A stretch of DNA of 64,000 bases from Geobacillus icigianus (GCF_000750005.1 NZ_JPYA01000054.1:24063-88062); one strand, 5' to 3'. Numbered from the stretch's first letter, positions 36,989 through 45,508 are shown. The notes: generated by a model not told the origin, from the sequence alone. Made by a program: numbers and translations.

Positions 36989-37816
36989 GTGACCCCCATG
37001 AGTGTAGTGACGGTCATCGAACCGCGCAAACAGGCGGTTCGGGCTGCTGACGCGGCGAAAAAAACGGTCGTATATGAAACCGGGCGATTGAACGTATGGT
37101 ACGGCGCCCATCAGGCCTTGAAACAAATCGATCTTTCATTTTATGAACGGGAGATCACGGCGCTAATCGGTCCGTCTGGATGCGGCAAGTCTACCTATAT
37201 TAAAACGTTGAACCGCATGATTGAACTTGTGCCCAACGCGAAAATTGAAGGGGACGTCATCTACCGGGGCCGTTCGGTTTTTGATCGCTCGTATCCGGTT
37301 GAACAGTTGCGGGCGCAAGTCGGCATGGTCTTTCAGAAGCCGAATCCGTTTCCTAAGTCCATTTATGACAATATTGCCTATGGTCCGCGCATTCACGGCA
37401 TCCGCGATCGGCGTCGGCTCGATGAAATCGTTGAAAAAAGCTTGCGCCAAGCCGCGCTTTGGGAGGAAGTCAAAGACCGGCTCCATGAAAACGCCCTCGG
37501 CTTGTCGGGCGGCCAACAGCAGCGGCTCTGCATCGCCCGCTGTTTGGCGGTCGAACCGGACGTCATTTTAATGGATGAGCCGACGTCGGCGCTCGATCCG
37601 GTCTCGACTGCGAAAATTGAGGAATTGATGAACGAACTGAAAACCAACTACAGCATTATTATTGTGACCCATAATATGCAGCAGGCGGCTCGCATTTCCG
37701 ATCGCACGGCATTTTTCCTCAACGGCGAAGTCATTGAGTGCGGCGAGACAGCGACCTTGTTTTCCCGCCCTGCCGATCCGCGGACAGCGGATTATATTGC
37801 CGGCCGCTTCGGCTGA
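36989..37816 (+). CDS. pstB: Phosphate ABC transporter ATP-binding protein PstB
   Basis: A 275-residue ABC ATPase. A 25-residue basic leader precedes the family core; Walker A GPSGCGKS, phosphate-family [20 protein letters not shown], signature [16 protein letters not shown], Walker [14 protein letters not shown]. The only PstB in this window; B. subtilis has two adjacent copies next to pstA. It carries its own Pho box. Confidence 0.95.
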   Translation: MTPMSVVTVIEPRKQAVRAADAAKKTVVYETGRLNVWYGAHQALKQIDLSFYEREITALIGPSGCGKSTYIKTLNRMIELVPNAKIEGDVIYRGRSVFDRSYPVEQLRAQVGMVFQKPNPFPKSIYDNIAYGPRIHGIRDRRRLDEIVEKSLRQAALWEEVKDRLHENALGLSGGQQQRLCIARCLAVEPDVILMDEPTSALDPVSTAKIEELMNELKTNYSIIIVTHNMQQAARISDRTAFFLNGEVIECGETATLFSRPADPRTADYIAGRFG

Positions 37817-37968
37817 AAAAAACGTCTATCGGCCAAAACAGGCGAAACGATGTGGCGCATGTGGTCATCGCCGTGATCGGGAAGGCCGGAGTCGGTGTGG
37901 CGCCGGTTTTTCCTTGCAGTCACCGCTCTGGTAAGGGAGGGCGTGATCGCGCCGCCGCAAACGAAAGA

Positions 37969-38013
37969 GGCTGGTTCCGAAACGCGCTCAAGTTTCGGAC
38001 CAGCCCTTTGTTG
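37969..38013. terminator. Terminator between pstB and the converging gene at 38048
   Basis: GGCTGGTTCCGAAAC / GTTTCGGACCAGCC (one bulged position) with an 8-base loop, followed by CTTTGTTG. The T tract is weak. Confidence 0.7.
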
Positions 38014-38047
38014 TCTTCGTGACGGTGCTGATGAAAGACGCCGATTT

Positions 38048-38485
38048 TTACGGTCCGGCAATCAAGCGGCTGATCGCCGCATAATCCATATCGCTGCGCA
38101 CGGTGTAGGTGCCGGGGCGGATCGAGCGCGCCAGCCCCCGTTGTTGCAAATAGTCGTTAAACGAGCGGGCGCTATCAATGACGCCCGCCGCTTCAAGTTT
38201 TTTGGCAAAAGATTCTGGGGTGTCGCCTTTCTCAATGACGAGGCGGTACACATAAACGGTTTGCCCTGATGGCTTCGGCGTTGGAGTGGCCGCCACTTTT
38301 CGCCCGGTGCGCCGCAGCTGGTCATACTCGTCTTTGGCGATGGCGATCAGCCCATGCTGCTTGAGAAACGCCTTGACTTCCTGCTCTGTGGGCGGCGTTG
38401 GGGGCGACAAATAGTAGGCGGCGCCGATGAGCGATGCCGAGGCGAGCAAGCCAAGGGCAAACGAGCGCATCGTTCGCTTTCTCAT
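38048..38485 (-). CDS. Small anchored protein with MltG-like C-terminal segment
   Basis: 145 residues: N-terminal signal anchor (SFALGLLASASLIGAAYY), an EQEVKAFLKQHGLI helix, a Thr/Pro linker, and a domain with GDTPESFAKKLEAAGVI and RPGTYTVRSDMDYAAISRLI. The last part resembles the LysM-like region of MltG/YceG transglycosylases, but the catalytic domain is missing. Probably extracytoplasmic and wall-associated; function unknown. Overlaps the upstream gene by 4 bp. Confidence 0.7.
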   Translation of the reverse strand: MRKRTMRSFALGLLASASLIGAAYYLSPPTPPTEQEVKAFLKQHGLIAIAKDEYDQLRRTGRKVAATPTPKPSGQTVYVYRLVIEKGDTPESFAKKLEAAGVIDSARSFNDYLQQRGLARSIRPGTYTVRSDMDYAAISRLIAGP

Positions 38486-38832
38486 CGCTGCAGCCTCCTT
38501 ACCGCCCGCTCTACCTCAGAAACGGTTAAGCCGGTTTGCGCGGCGATGTCTTCGAGCGGAAACCCTTGTTTATGCAAAAGCAAAATACGGCGATCGGTCG
38601 GCGACAGCGCTCCGCCGCGGCGGGGCGAAGCCGGACGCCGGCGCTCGGGGATGAGCAGCTCTTCCTCGATGATTTGCAGCCGCTTTTTGATTTGGTACGT
38701 TTCTTGGGCGAGTGAAACGGTCAGCTGGTCGATTTGTTCTTCGAGCGGTTTTAATTCGTCTTTGGCAAAAACCGAAATGATGAGCAAAACCATGGATAAG
38801 GCCGCCAAAGCGACGATTGCGTATTCTACCAT
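38482..38832 (-). CDS. Membrane-anchored coiled-coil protein with C-terminal HTH (SwrB/DUF6115-like layout)
   Basis: 116 residues: membrane helix (VEYAIVALAALSMVLLIISVF), a coiled coil (EEQIDQLTVSLAQETYQIKKRL), an Arg/Pro linker, and a sigma-region-4-like HTH (ILLLHKQGFPLEDIAAQTGL then SEVERAVRRL). This order recalls SwrB-type proteins, though the gene is not in a flagellar operon. ATG 38832 has GGGAGG 8 bases upstream; a GTG seven codons earlier has no SD. Confidence 0.7.
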   Translation of the reverse strand: MVEYAIVALAALSMVLLIISVFAKDELKPLEEQIDQLTVSLAQETYQIKKRLQIIEEELLIPERRRPASPRRGGALSPTDRRILLLHKQGFPLEDIAAQTGLTVSEVERAVRRLQR

Positions 38833-38911
38833 CGTCCATCCCTCCCTTTTCACTATATCATATCGCTCCTTGTTTGTGGCTGGTCTTGTTGAAAAAGATG
38901 AAATTTAGAGG

Positions 38912-38940
38912 TGGAAATCGTCGCGGAAAAATGCTATCAT
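38912..38940 (+). promoter_or_regulatory. Sigma-A promoter of rpmG-yqgN
   Basis: TGGAAA, 17-bp spacer ending in TGC, TATCAT (extended -10 TGCTATCAT). Confidence 0.65.
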
Positions 38941-38982
38941 AGAAAGGTCTGATTATATAAAGCACGTTTGGAGGGAAAAAAG

Positions 38983-39132
38983 ATGCGCGTGAACATTACA
39001 TTGGCATGCACCGAATGCGGCGAACGCAATTACATTTCGTCCAAAAATAAACGCAATAATCCGGAGCGTCTGGAACTGAAAAAATATTGCCCGCGGGATC
39101 GCAAAGTAACGTTGCACCGTGAAACGAAGTAA
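38983..39132 (+). CDS. rpmG: 50S ribosomal protein L33
   Basis: A 49-residue ribosomal protein: [20 protein letters not shown] ... [17 protein letters not shown]. The first CXXC zinc knuckle is present, but the second is reduced to one cysteine (CPRD), so full four-Cys zinc binding is lost. B. subtilis has an L33 paralogue of the same form before yqgN. TTGGAGGG is the SD. Confidence 0.95.
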   Translation: MRVNITLACTECGERNYISSKNKRNNPERLELKKYCPRDRKVTLHRETK

Positions 39133-39180
39133 GCAGTGGGAAGGTCATTCCTGCTGCTTTTTCTGTTAGGAGGGAAAGCG

Positions 39181-39750
39181 ATGATCGATAAGCAGCACTT
39201 GCGCCGCTTGATGCTCGGCCGGCTTCGGCAGCTTCCGCTCGAGGAAAAACGGGCTTATGACCGGCGGATTGCCGCCTATTTGTACGAGTGGCCGCCATGG
39301 CAGCGGGCGCGGACGTTGGCTTTGACCGTAGCTAGAGGAACGGAAGTGGCCACGGCGCCGATCATCGAGCGGGCATGGCAGGAAGGGAAAACGGTTGCCG
39401 TACCAAAATGCGACCCGCTGACAAAAACGATGACGTTTCGGCGCCTTGCGTCGTTTGCCCAGCTCGAGAAGGCGTATGCTGGATTGCTCGAGCCGATCGA
39501 GGAACAAACCACGGCGATCGACCGCGATGAGCTTGACCTCATCCTCGTTCCGGGGGTATGTTTCACGAAAACCGGCTACCGGATCGGTTATGGGGGCGGG
39601 TATTACGACCGGTATTTGCCGGGGGTGGCGGCGGTGACCGCGGCGTTGGCTTATTCGTTTCAAATTTTGGACCGTATTCCGGTTGAAGCGCATGATGTGC
39701 CGGTGACGGCGATCATTACTGAACAAGGAGTTATGTCGTGTGAGCAATGA
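39181..39750 (+). CDS. yqgN: 5-formyltetrahydrofolate cyclo-ligase (YqgN)
   Basis: A 189-residue enzyme of the MTHFS family, converting 5-formyl-THF to 5,10-methenyl-THF. The conserved C-terminal block DLILVPGVCF and RIGYGGGYYDRYLP is intact. ATG 39181 follows TAGGAGGGAAAGCG. The 3' end overlaps a small frameshifted reading frame. Confidence 0.92.
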   Translation: MIDKQHLRRLMLGRLRQLPLEEKRAYDRRIAAYLYEWPPWQRARTLALTVARGTEVATAPIIERAWQEGKTVAVPKCDPLTKTMTFRRLASFAQLEKAYAGLLEPIEEQTTAIDRDELDLILVPGVCFTKTGYRIGYGGGYYDRYLPGVAAVTAALAYSFQILDRIPVEAHDVPVTAIITEQGVMSCEQ

Positions 39751-39873
39751 AGGCCGGTGGTATGCGTTAGTGGCGGCTGTAGCCGCCGGCGCTGGCTGGA
39801 CAATGATGCGGTCAATGCCTTGTCGGTCGCCGGCGCGGTGCTCGCCGCCACGTTTGTGCTCGTGCGCTGCTAG
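39740..39873 (+). pseudogene. Small hydrophobic protein gene after yqgN, with a one-base frameshift
   Basis: GTG 39740, overlapping the yqgN stop and 9 bases after AAGGAG, opens MSNEGRWYALVAAVAAGAGW. Near 39798 the reading must move by one base to continue as DNDAVNALSVAGAVLAATFV and end VRC at TAG 39871-39873. The total of 134 bases is one short of a 44-residue frame, so a one-base loss is likely, either real or an assembly error. Small membrane protein of unknown role. Confidence 0.5.
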
Positions 39874-39945
39874 GGTTGTTTCATAATTCGAGAGAAAAAG
39901 GGAAAAAGAATAACGAACAGCTCATATGATGAAGGGGGAACAACA

Positions 39946-40125
39946 ATGCACAAATGGTCGTACTCGCTGCTGGCCGTTGCCGCTGGGTGGCTTGCTTACC
40001 GTTACCGCTACCGGATGGTCAATTGGGCGCTCGGCATTCCGCCACTGCGAAAGCAGGTGGTTCGTTGGGCGCTTCAGATTCCAACGGTGCGTAGGGCGGT
40101 TGTGTCGCAAATGATGCGCCCGTGA
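39946..40125 (+). CDS. Small basic protein, 59 residues
   Basis: ATG 39946 has GAAGGGGGAAC at good spacing. The product starts MHKWSYSLLAVAAGWLAYRY, with a short hydrophobic stretch, then is Arg-rich and amphipathic (LRKQVVRWALQIPTVRRAV). No family is recognised. After its TGA the same frame remains open for 99 codons. Confidence 0.55.
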   Translation: MHKWSYSLLAVAAGWLAYRYRYRMVNWALGIPPLRKQVVRWALQIPTVRRAVVSQMMRP

Positions 40126-40369
40126 GGCAGCGATGAAACGGAAGCGATTTTTCATTATGGTAGAAATCAGCGGCCATCCGAGCAGCGGGTACATGTCCGC
40201 GACTCGTGGAAGCTGGATGTAGAGGGCGGGCTTGGCGCCGGCTGGGAGGTTGTGTATTTTTGGTCCCGGCAACCGGCTCCCGCCGGCTCGTCTGTCCCGT
40301 TCACGGTCGGCGAGCTGGCTGCCTGCTGCTCAATGGGCTTGGCCTCGTCGGAGAAAGGGAGAGGGGAAC
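40126..40369 (+). other. Spacer before the rhomboid gene with an unexplained open frame
   Basis: No gene can be assigned firmly. The frame of the preceding 59-residue protein continues through its TGA without a stop to 40423-40425, encoding residues such as RDSWKLDVEGGLGAGWEVVY. No start codon with an SD lies in the first half. It may be a decayed 3' part of that gene or chance. Confidence 0.3.
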
Positions 40370-41542
40370 GTGATCGGAACGATGGATGTATTGTTTTGGC
40401 AGCTCGTTCATCTTTTGCTTCGTGATGGCTACCGCATCGCGCACCTGTCTGAACGCGGCGATGAAATATGGCTCGAATCAGGGCATTGGCGGCGGCCGAC
40501 GCTTGTCCGCCTCGTGCGTGCCGATTTCGACTGGAGCCGGTCGCTGCGGCTCGATATCGAATACACATGGCAATTGATCCGGCAAATGAACGGGCGGAAA
40601 ATCGGCAAAGGGGGCCGCGTCGTCAATGTATATGTGATGGCGTATCCGCCGGTGGATGATTGGGAATTTCTTGTTTCCAAGCCGTTGCCGCTTCCCGGCG
40701 CTGCCGATGGTGGGTTTGAAACGCTTTTGATTCATAGCGGCAACGCGGATGAGATGCTGCTGCGCCTTGGCGATCTCATCGGCGTTTCGCTTCGCCCGCA
40801 ACCGCTTGCTGAAGAAGCTGATCCGTTTGCCGTCGCCGAACGTCTCAAACATGAGGTGCTGACGGAATGGCGCCGCCAGCGGGAGGAAGAGCGGCGCCTC
40901 TTTGACTATGGCAAGCCGGTGTTCACGAAGCTGCTGATCATCGTGCAAGTCGCCATGTTTCTCGTTCTCGAATGGAGCGGGGGCAGCACGAATCCGGATG
41001 TATTGATTCACTACGGCGCCAAGTTCAACCCGCTCATTGAGGCGGGAGAATGGTGGCGATTTTTGACGCCGATGGTTTTGCATATTGGATTGCTGCATTT
41101 GTTGACCAATACGTTCGCCTTGTACTATTTAGGGATGACGGTCGAACGGTTGTATGGCTCGCTTCGCTTTTTGGTCATTTATATCACAGCCGGCTTTTTT
41201 GGCACGCTGGCCAGTTTTTTGTTTACGCCGTCGTTGTCCGCTGGGGCGTCTGGCGCCATTTTTGGGCTGTTTGGAGCGCTTCTTTATTTTGGCACGGTGT
41301 ATCGGCATTTGTTTTTCCGGACGATGGGAATGAACGTCGTCAGCTTAATTGTCATCAACTTGCTCTTTGGCTTGCTTGTCCCCGGCATCGACAACGCCGG
41401 CCATATCGGTGGGCTCATCGGCGGTTTTTTGGCGGCTGGCGCTGTCCATTTGCCGAAACACGCCGCTTGGGGGCGGCAGTTTCGAGCGTTGGCTGCCGCC
41501 GTGCTGTTGGCCGCGGCTGGCTTATGGGTCGGGTTTCGTTAA
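40370..41542 (+). CDS. Rhomboid family intramembrane serine protease
   Basis: A 390-residue protein, homologous to B. subtilis YqgP (GlpG). The cytoplasmic N-terminal half (about 1-180) contains VDDWEFL; the six-helix rhomboid core holds GEWWRFLTPMVLHIGLLHL, the catalytic serine in GASGAIFG and the histidine in NAGHIGGLIGG. The C-terminal TPR extension of B. subtilis YqgP is absent. GTG 40370 has GGGAG 8 bases upstream; ATG 40382 is an alternative. Confidence 0.92.
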   Translation: MIGTMDVLFWQLVHLLLRDGYRIAHLSERGDEIWLESGHWRRPTLVRLVRADFDWSRSLRLDIEYTWQLIRQMNGRKIGKGGRVVNVYVMAYPPVDDWEFLVSKPLPLPGAADGGFETLLIHSGNADEMLLRLGDLIGVSLRPQPLAEEADPFAVAERLKHEVLTEWRRQREEERRLFDYGKPVFTKLLIIVQVAMFLVLEWSGGSTNPDVLIHYGAKFNPLIEAGEWWRFLTPMVLHIGLLHLLTNTFALYYLGMTVERLYGSLRFLVIYITAGFFGTLASFLFTPSLSAGASGAIFGLFGALLYFGTVYRHLFFRTMGMNVVSLIVINLLFGLLVPGIDNAGHIGGLIGGFLAAGAVHLPKHAAWGRQFRALAAAVLLAAAGLWVGFR

Positions 41543-42408
41543 GCCGCTTGGATGAGCATAATTTTATCGCCGTTTTGCGCCTCGAACAGGACGAGAATTT
41601 GCCGGTAATCTTTGCGGATCAAAATGAGCGGCATCGTGCTGCCGAGCGGTGAGAGGATGGAACCATCCTCTTTTTTTATGCCGAGAATGTACGATTTGTA
41701 CAGCCCTTCCCATAGCCGGCCGATCATCGCCTCCGTTTTTGCAGGCGGCAGGCCGGGAAGCGGCTGCTCCGTGTAGGCGACCAGTTCCGGCAAATAAAGG
41801 GCGTAATAGTCGTCCTTCGCCAAGGAAAAATGGGCGAGCAACTCGTCCGCTTTGTGACGCAAAAACTCGTTCACTGCCTTGTTTAAGACGCGTTGCCACT
41901 CGCGTTCAGCCGCTGTTTTCGGCCGCCGGAACGAGGTGAGCGGGCGGTACGGTGAATCGATGACATACAAGTAGGCGCTTGACATGGCTTGGCTGCTTGT
42001 GATGTCGCTGTTTTTATGGAGCTCGGCGTGGTGGAATGAGACGGCTTGGAACAGCCGGCTGTCCTGCGTCCGCACCGTTTTTTCCATGTCGAGCGCCGCG
42101 GTATCCGTTTGCCACTTTGACAATACATCCGCTAGGCGGCCGTCGACAAACAACAAGGAAACGTCCTGCCGCAAATAGGCCGGGCGGTTGAGAATGGACA
42201 TTGTTGCCCAGCGCAGCGCATAGCGGCCGCTCTGTTTTTTTTCGTTGAGCGTCAAAGAGGTTTTCGCTTCAGTGAACACGGCTTCACGGTCGAGCGGGAA
42301 AAATTTGATCGTCTCCGCCGTGCGGCTTCTCTCCCAAACGGAAGAGAGGAAAGCGGCGGCCCCGATCAAGATCACAAGCGCCATGGCGATCGTCGTCCGT
42401 CTGTTCAT
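41539..42408 (-). CDS. Uncharacterised membrane-anchored protein, 289 residues
   Basis: N-terminal signal anchor (TIAMALVILIGAAAFLSSVW) followed by a 265-residue soluble domain with an alternating polar pattern and motifs DVSLLFVDGRLADVL and LILIRKDYRQILVLFE. No known family is recognised. It converges on the rhomboid gene with a 4-bp overlap of stops. GGAGGAGG-like purines precede the ATG. Probably faces outward. Confidence 0.7.
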   Translation of the reverse strand: MNRRTTIAMALVILIGAAAFLSSVWERSRTAETIKFFPLDREAVFTEAKTSLTLNEKKQSGRYALRWATMSILNRPAYLRQDVSLLFVDGRLADVLSKWQTDTAALDMEKTVRTQDSRLFQAVSFHHAELHKNSDITSSQAMSSAYLYVIDSPYRPLTSFRRPKTAAEREWQRVLNKAVNEFLRHKADELLAHFSLAKDDYYALYLPELVAYTEQPLPGLPPAKTEAMIGRLWEGLYKSYILGIKKEDGSILSPLGSTMPLILIRKDYRQILVLFEAQNGDKIMLIQAA

Positions 42409-42466
42409 GGCCTCCTCCTAGAATCGGACAAGATTTCCACCAATATATGCATGAATCAGCACATTT

Positions 42467-42781
42467 ATGTATGAAATTCCTTTGCAGCACGCCGAGGAAT
42501 ACCGGAACAAACCGATCGTCGGCGCGTATTTGCGGCTTGTCCGCTTTTTGGCTGTCTGGGCATCGGTGTTTTTGCTGCCGCGTTGGTATTTGTTCATGAC
42601 GGGGCTGCTGCCGGAGCCGCTGCCGTTTTTAGGCAAGGCGAAATTAGGCGACATCCCGGTTTTTGCCCAGCTTCTTATGATTGAGATCGGGATCGATATG
42701 CTGCTCGCCGATGCCGCTGAAAAACCGGCGGCCGGCCATTCTTCACCCGCGCGATCCCGACCGGTGACGCAGGCGTTTTGA
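42467..42781 (+). pseudogene. GerA/SpoVAF-family germination protein fragment
   Basis: About 85 codons match the C-terminal membrane domain of GerAA/SpoVAF proteins: HAEEYRNKPIVGAYLRLVRF, ASVFLLPRWYLF, LPEPLPFLGKAKLGDIPVF and QLLMIEIGIDML. The large N-terminal domain and the final helices are missing, and the tail turns into unrelated sequence ending at the terminator. No SD is evident. A remnant. Confidence 0.7.
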
Positions 42782-42802
42782 ACAGCGCCTGCGTCCTTTT
42801 TT
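42766..42802 (+). terminator. Terminator before yqgQ-glcK
   Basis: GACGCAGGCG / CGCCTGCGTC stem, about 9-base loop, then CTTTTTT. It overlaps the end of the GerA fragment. Confidence 0.88.
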
Positions 42803-42805
42803 GTC

Positions 42806-42835
42806 TTGACGGCGGCCGATGTTTGCCGCTACATT
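42806..42835 (+). promoter_or_regulatory. Sigma-A promoter of yqgQ-glcK
   Basis: TTGACG, 18-bp spacer, TACATT, 28 bp before the yqgQ ATG. Confidence 0.65.
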
Positions 42836-42863
42836 AAAAGGGGAAAAAGGAGTCGAACGAGCG

Positions 42864-43076
42864 ATGAAAACGGTATATGACGTACAACAGCTCCTGAAAC
42901 AGTTTGGCACGATCATTTATGTCGGCGATCGACTCGCCGATTTAGAGTTGATGGAAGAGGAAGTGAAAGAGCTGTACGAATCGCAGCTGATCGATGTCAA
43001 ACAACTGCAGGCCGCGCTGTTCGTTTTGCGGCATGAAGCGCAGCTCGAGCGGGAAAAACGAATGAAAAAAGGATGA
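42864..43076 (+). CDS. yqgQ: YqgQ family protein (DUF910)
   Basis: A 70-residue helical protein ([20 protein letters not shown]). ATG 42864 aligns with B. subtilis YqgQ; AAAAAGGAGTC is the SD. It always precedes glcK in Bacillus. A nucleic-acid-binding role has been suggested from structure; unproven. Confidence 0.88.
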   Translation: MKTVYDVQQLLKQFGTIIYVGDRLADLELMEEEVKELYESQLIDVKQLQAALFVLRHEAQLEREKRMKKG

Positions 43077-43083
43077 GGCAACA

Positions 43084-44037
43084 ATGGAACAATGGTTGGC
43101 AGGCATTGACCTTGGCGGCACGACCATCAAAATGGCGTTCGTCACGCTGGACGGCGACATTGTGCACAAGTGGGAAATTCCGACGAACAAGGCGGAGCGC
43201 GGCGCCCACATCGTCGCCGATATCGTCCGTTCGCTTCGCGAGAGACAGGATCAAGCCGGCGGTGGGAACGGACGGCTTTTGGCCATCGGCATCGGCGCGC
43301 CCGGACCGGTGGAAGAGAAAAGCGGAATGCTGTATGAAACGGTTAACTTAGGATGGACGAATTATCCGTTAAAACAAGAGCTCGAAGCGGCGACTGGCTT
43401 GCCGGTGGCGGTCGATAACGACGCCAACATCGCTGCGCTTGGGGAAATGTGGAAAGGAGCCGGCGGCGGCGCCCGCCATTTGTTATTTGTGACACTGGGA
43501 ACCGGTGTCGGCGGCGGCGTCATCGCCAACGGGGCTATCGTGCGCGGGACGAACGGCGCCGGTGGAGAGATCGGCCACATGACGATGATTCCGGAGGGCG
43601 GCGCGCCTTGCAATTGCGGCAAAACCGGCTGTCTGGAAACGATCGCATCGGCGACGGGCATCGTGCGAATCGCCAGCGAAAAATTGGCCGTTGCCGAGCG
43701 GCCAAGCGTCCTGCACGGCGGAGATATCTCGGCCAAGGCGGTGTTTGATGCCGCCAAAGCGGGTGATCCGCTCGCCGTTGAGGTCGTTGACGAAGTGATG
43801 CGCTACCTTGGCTTGGCGTTGGCGAACGCGGCTGACGTCGTCAACCCGCAGAAAATCGTGATCGGCGGCGGCGTTTCGCGGGCGGGTGACATTCTCGTTG
43901 AGCGCGTGGCCCACCACTTTCGCCGATTTGCTTTCCCGCGCGTCGCCGCCGGAGCGGAGGTCGTTTTGGCGACGCTCGGCAATGACGCCGGCGTCATTGG
44001 TGGCGCTTGGCTGGCGAAAACGCTGATCGAGGGATAA
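43084..44037 (+). CDS. glcK: Glucokinase GlcK (ROK family)
   Basis: A 317-residue ATP-dependent glucokinase. ATP motif [10 protein letters not shown], sugar-site region [20 protein letters not shown], and the ROK zinc motif [10 protein letters not shown]. It phosphorylates free glucose in the cytoplasm. Starts 7 bp after yqgQ. Confidence 0.95.
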   Translation: MEQWLAGIDLGGTTIKMAFVTLDGDIVHKWEIPTNKAERGAHIVADIVRSLRERQDQAGGGNGRLLAIGIGAPGPVEEKSGMLYETVNLGWTNYPLKQELEAATGLPVAVDNDANIAALGEMWKGAGGGARHLLFVTLGTGVGGGVIANGAIVRGTNGAGGEIGHMTMIPEGGAPCNCGKTGCLETIASATGIVRIASEKLAVAERPSVLHGGDISAKAVFDAAKAGDPLAVEVVDEVMRYLGLALANAADVVNPQKIVIGGGVSRAGDILVERVAHHFRRFAFPRVAAGAEVVLATLGNDAGVIGGAWLAKTLIEG

Positions 44038-44043
44038 ACATGG

Positions 44044-44082
44044 CAACAGCTGGCTCACGGCCGGCTGTTGTTTTCATTTTTT
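44044..44082 (+). terminator. Terminator of glcK
   Basis: CAACAGC / GGCTGTTG with GC-rich additional pairs (CGGCCG), followed by TTTCATTTTTT. Confidence 0.8.
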
Positions 44083-44134
44083 GGCTCCCACCGACATATG
44101 CTGGAAATAAAGGAGTCGGAAGGGGAGACGGGGC

Positions 44135-45298
44135 ATGCGCCTAGAAGCATGGTATGGCGACACATTTGAGCAATACGGCCGCTGGTTTTCGGTGCCGACT
44201 GAGCTGATCGTTGACGCCAATCCGCACATCAAGAAGCAGGGACTTCAGCCAGGGCAGACGATCGAAATCCCGGGCTATCGGACAATGGAGAAGTGGGACG
44301 CGCTCGCCCGCTGCTTGTCGCTGCCTGTTGAGGCGCTGCAACGGCTGCCGGGAGCGATGGCGGTCATCAATGGGGCAGCGCCGCTGCCGGAGCGAATATC
44401 GACCCGGGTCGTCCAGTGCATCCGTCCCTACGATTTTGCCGCCTTGACCGAAGATATCGACGCGCTCGTTGGCCATTATCCGTTTGTGCGCCGGCGAACG
44501 ATCGGCCATAGTGTATTGGGGTTGCCGTTGGTGGAGCTGCAGATCGGCCGCGGTCCGGTGCGCGTGCATGTAAACGGATCATTTCACGCCAATGAATGGA
44601 TTACATCCGCGGTGGTGATGGCGCTTATCGATGAGTACGTGCGGGCGCTTGTTCACGATGGTGAGCTTGCCGGCCGCCGCGCGCTTGACTATTATCATAA
44701 GATCACGCTTTCAGTCGTGCCGATGGTCAACCCGGACGGGGTCAACCTCGTCTTGAACGGTCCGCCGGCCGAGGAACCGCATCGGAGTGAGACCGTCCGC
44801 ATCAACGGGGGGACGTTGGATTTTTCGCAATGGAAAGCGAATATCCGCGGCGTCGACTTAAATAACCAATTTCCCGCCAACTGGGAAATTGAGCAGGCGC
44901 GCAAACTGCCAAAAGCGCCGGCGCCTCGCGATTTTCCCGGGTTTGCCCCGCTGACTGAGCCGGAAGCGAAAGCGATGGCGGCGCTGACGGAAGCAGAAGA
45001 TTTTTGGATGGTGGTGGCGTTTCATACCCAAGGGAAGGAGATTTACTGGGGATATGAAGGGCTCGAGCCGCCGGAAGCGGAAGCGACCGTGAAGGAGATG
45101 GCGGCCGCGAGCGGCTATCAAGCGGTTCGCTACATTGACAGCCATGCCGGTTATCGCGATTGGTTCATTCAAACGCGGCGGCGGCGCGGCTATACGGTGG
45201 AACTCGGCGAGGGAACCAACCCGCTGCCGCTGTCGCAATTTGACGAGATTTACCGCGACAGCCTCGGACTGTTTAGCGCGCTGCTTCAAATGGCATAA
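44135..45298 (+). CDS. yqgT: M14 family zinc carboxypeptidase with LysM (gamma-D-Glu-diamino acid endopeptidase-like)
   Basis: A 387-residue protein: one or two LysM-like motifs in the first 95 residues (e.g. VDANPHIKKQGLQPGQTIEI), then an M14 peptidase domain with zinc ligands in GSFHANEWIT and AFHTQGKEIYW and catalytic Glu in YTVELGEGTNP. Related to B. subtilis YqgT and the B. sphaericus endopeptidase I that cut peptidoglycan peptides. No signal peptide is seen, so it may act on recycled muropeptides or during sporulation. Confidence 0.88.
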   Translation: MRLEAWYGDTFEQYGRWFSVPTELIVDANPHIKKQGLQPGQTIEIPGYRTMEKWDALARCLSLPVEALQRLPGAMAVINGAAPLPERISTRVVQCIRPYDFAALTEDIDALVGHYPFVRRRTIGHSVLGLPLVELQIGRGPVRVHVNGSFHANEWITSAVVMALIDEYVRALVHDGELAGRRALDYYHKITLSVVPMVNPDGVNLVLNGPPAEEPHRSETVRINGGTLDFSQWKANIRGVDLNNQFPANWEIEQARKLPKAPAPRDFPGFAPLTEPEAKAMAALTEAEDFWMVVAFHTQGKEIYWGYEGLEPPEAEATVKEMAAASGYQAVRYIDSHAGYRDWFIQTRRRRGYTVELGEGTNPLPLSQFDEIYRDSLGLFSALLQMA

Positions 45299-45332
45299 AA
45301 AACGCAAGAGGCGATCCGGGCCTCTTGCGTTT
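45297..45332. terminator. Bidirectional terminator between yqgT and yqgW
   Basis: AAAAAACGCAAGAGGC pairs with GCCTCTTGCGTTT, loop GATCCG-like. Confidence 0.92.
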
Positions 45333-45508
45333 CAGTGCATCCCTGTCGGAATTCCGTGATGGACGATCGTTTTGTACGTAAACCAACCGAATACAGCGAT
45401 AGTCGCAAGGCTAAACAACAATCCAAGTACATTTTTTTCGCGCAATGTGCGGAATAATCCATAAATAGCCAAAAGCGTTACAAGCGCGAAAATAATGACC
45501 GTACCCAT
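45332..45508 (-). CDS. yqgW: YqgW family small membrane protein (DUF2759)
   Basis: A 58-residue protein, MGTVIIFALVTLLAIYGLFR, basic turn (TLREKN), second membrane segment LLFSLATIAVFGWFTY, and a short tail. AAGGGGGGAAACAG precedes the ATG. Matches DUF2759 in length and two-helix form. Function unknown. Confidence 0.85.
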   Translation of the reverse strand: MGTVIIFALVTLLAIYGLFRTLREKNVLGLLFSLATIAVFGWFTYKTIVHHGIPTGMH

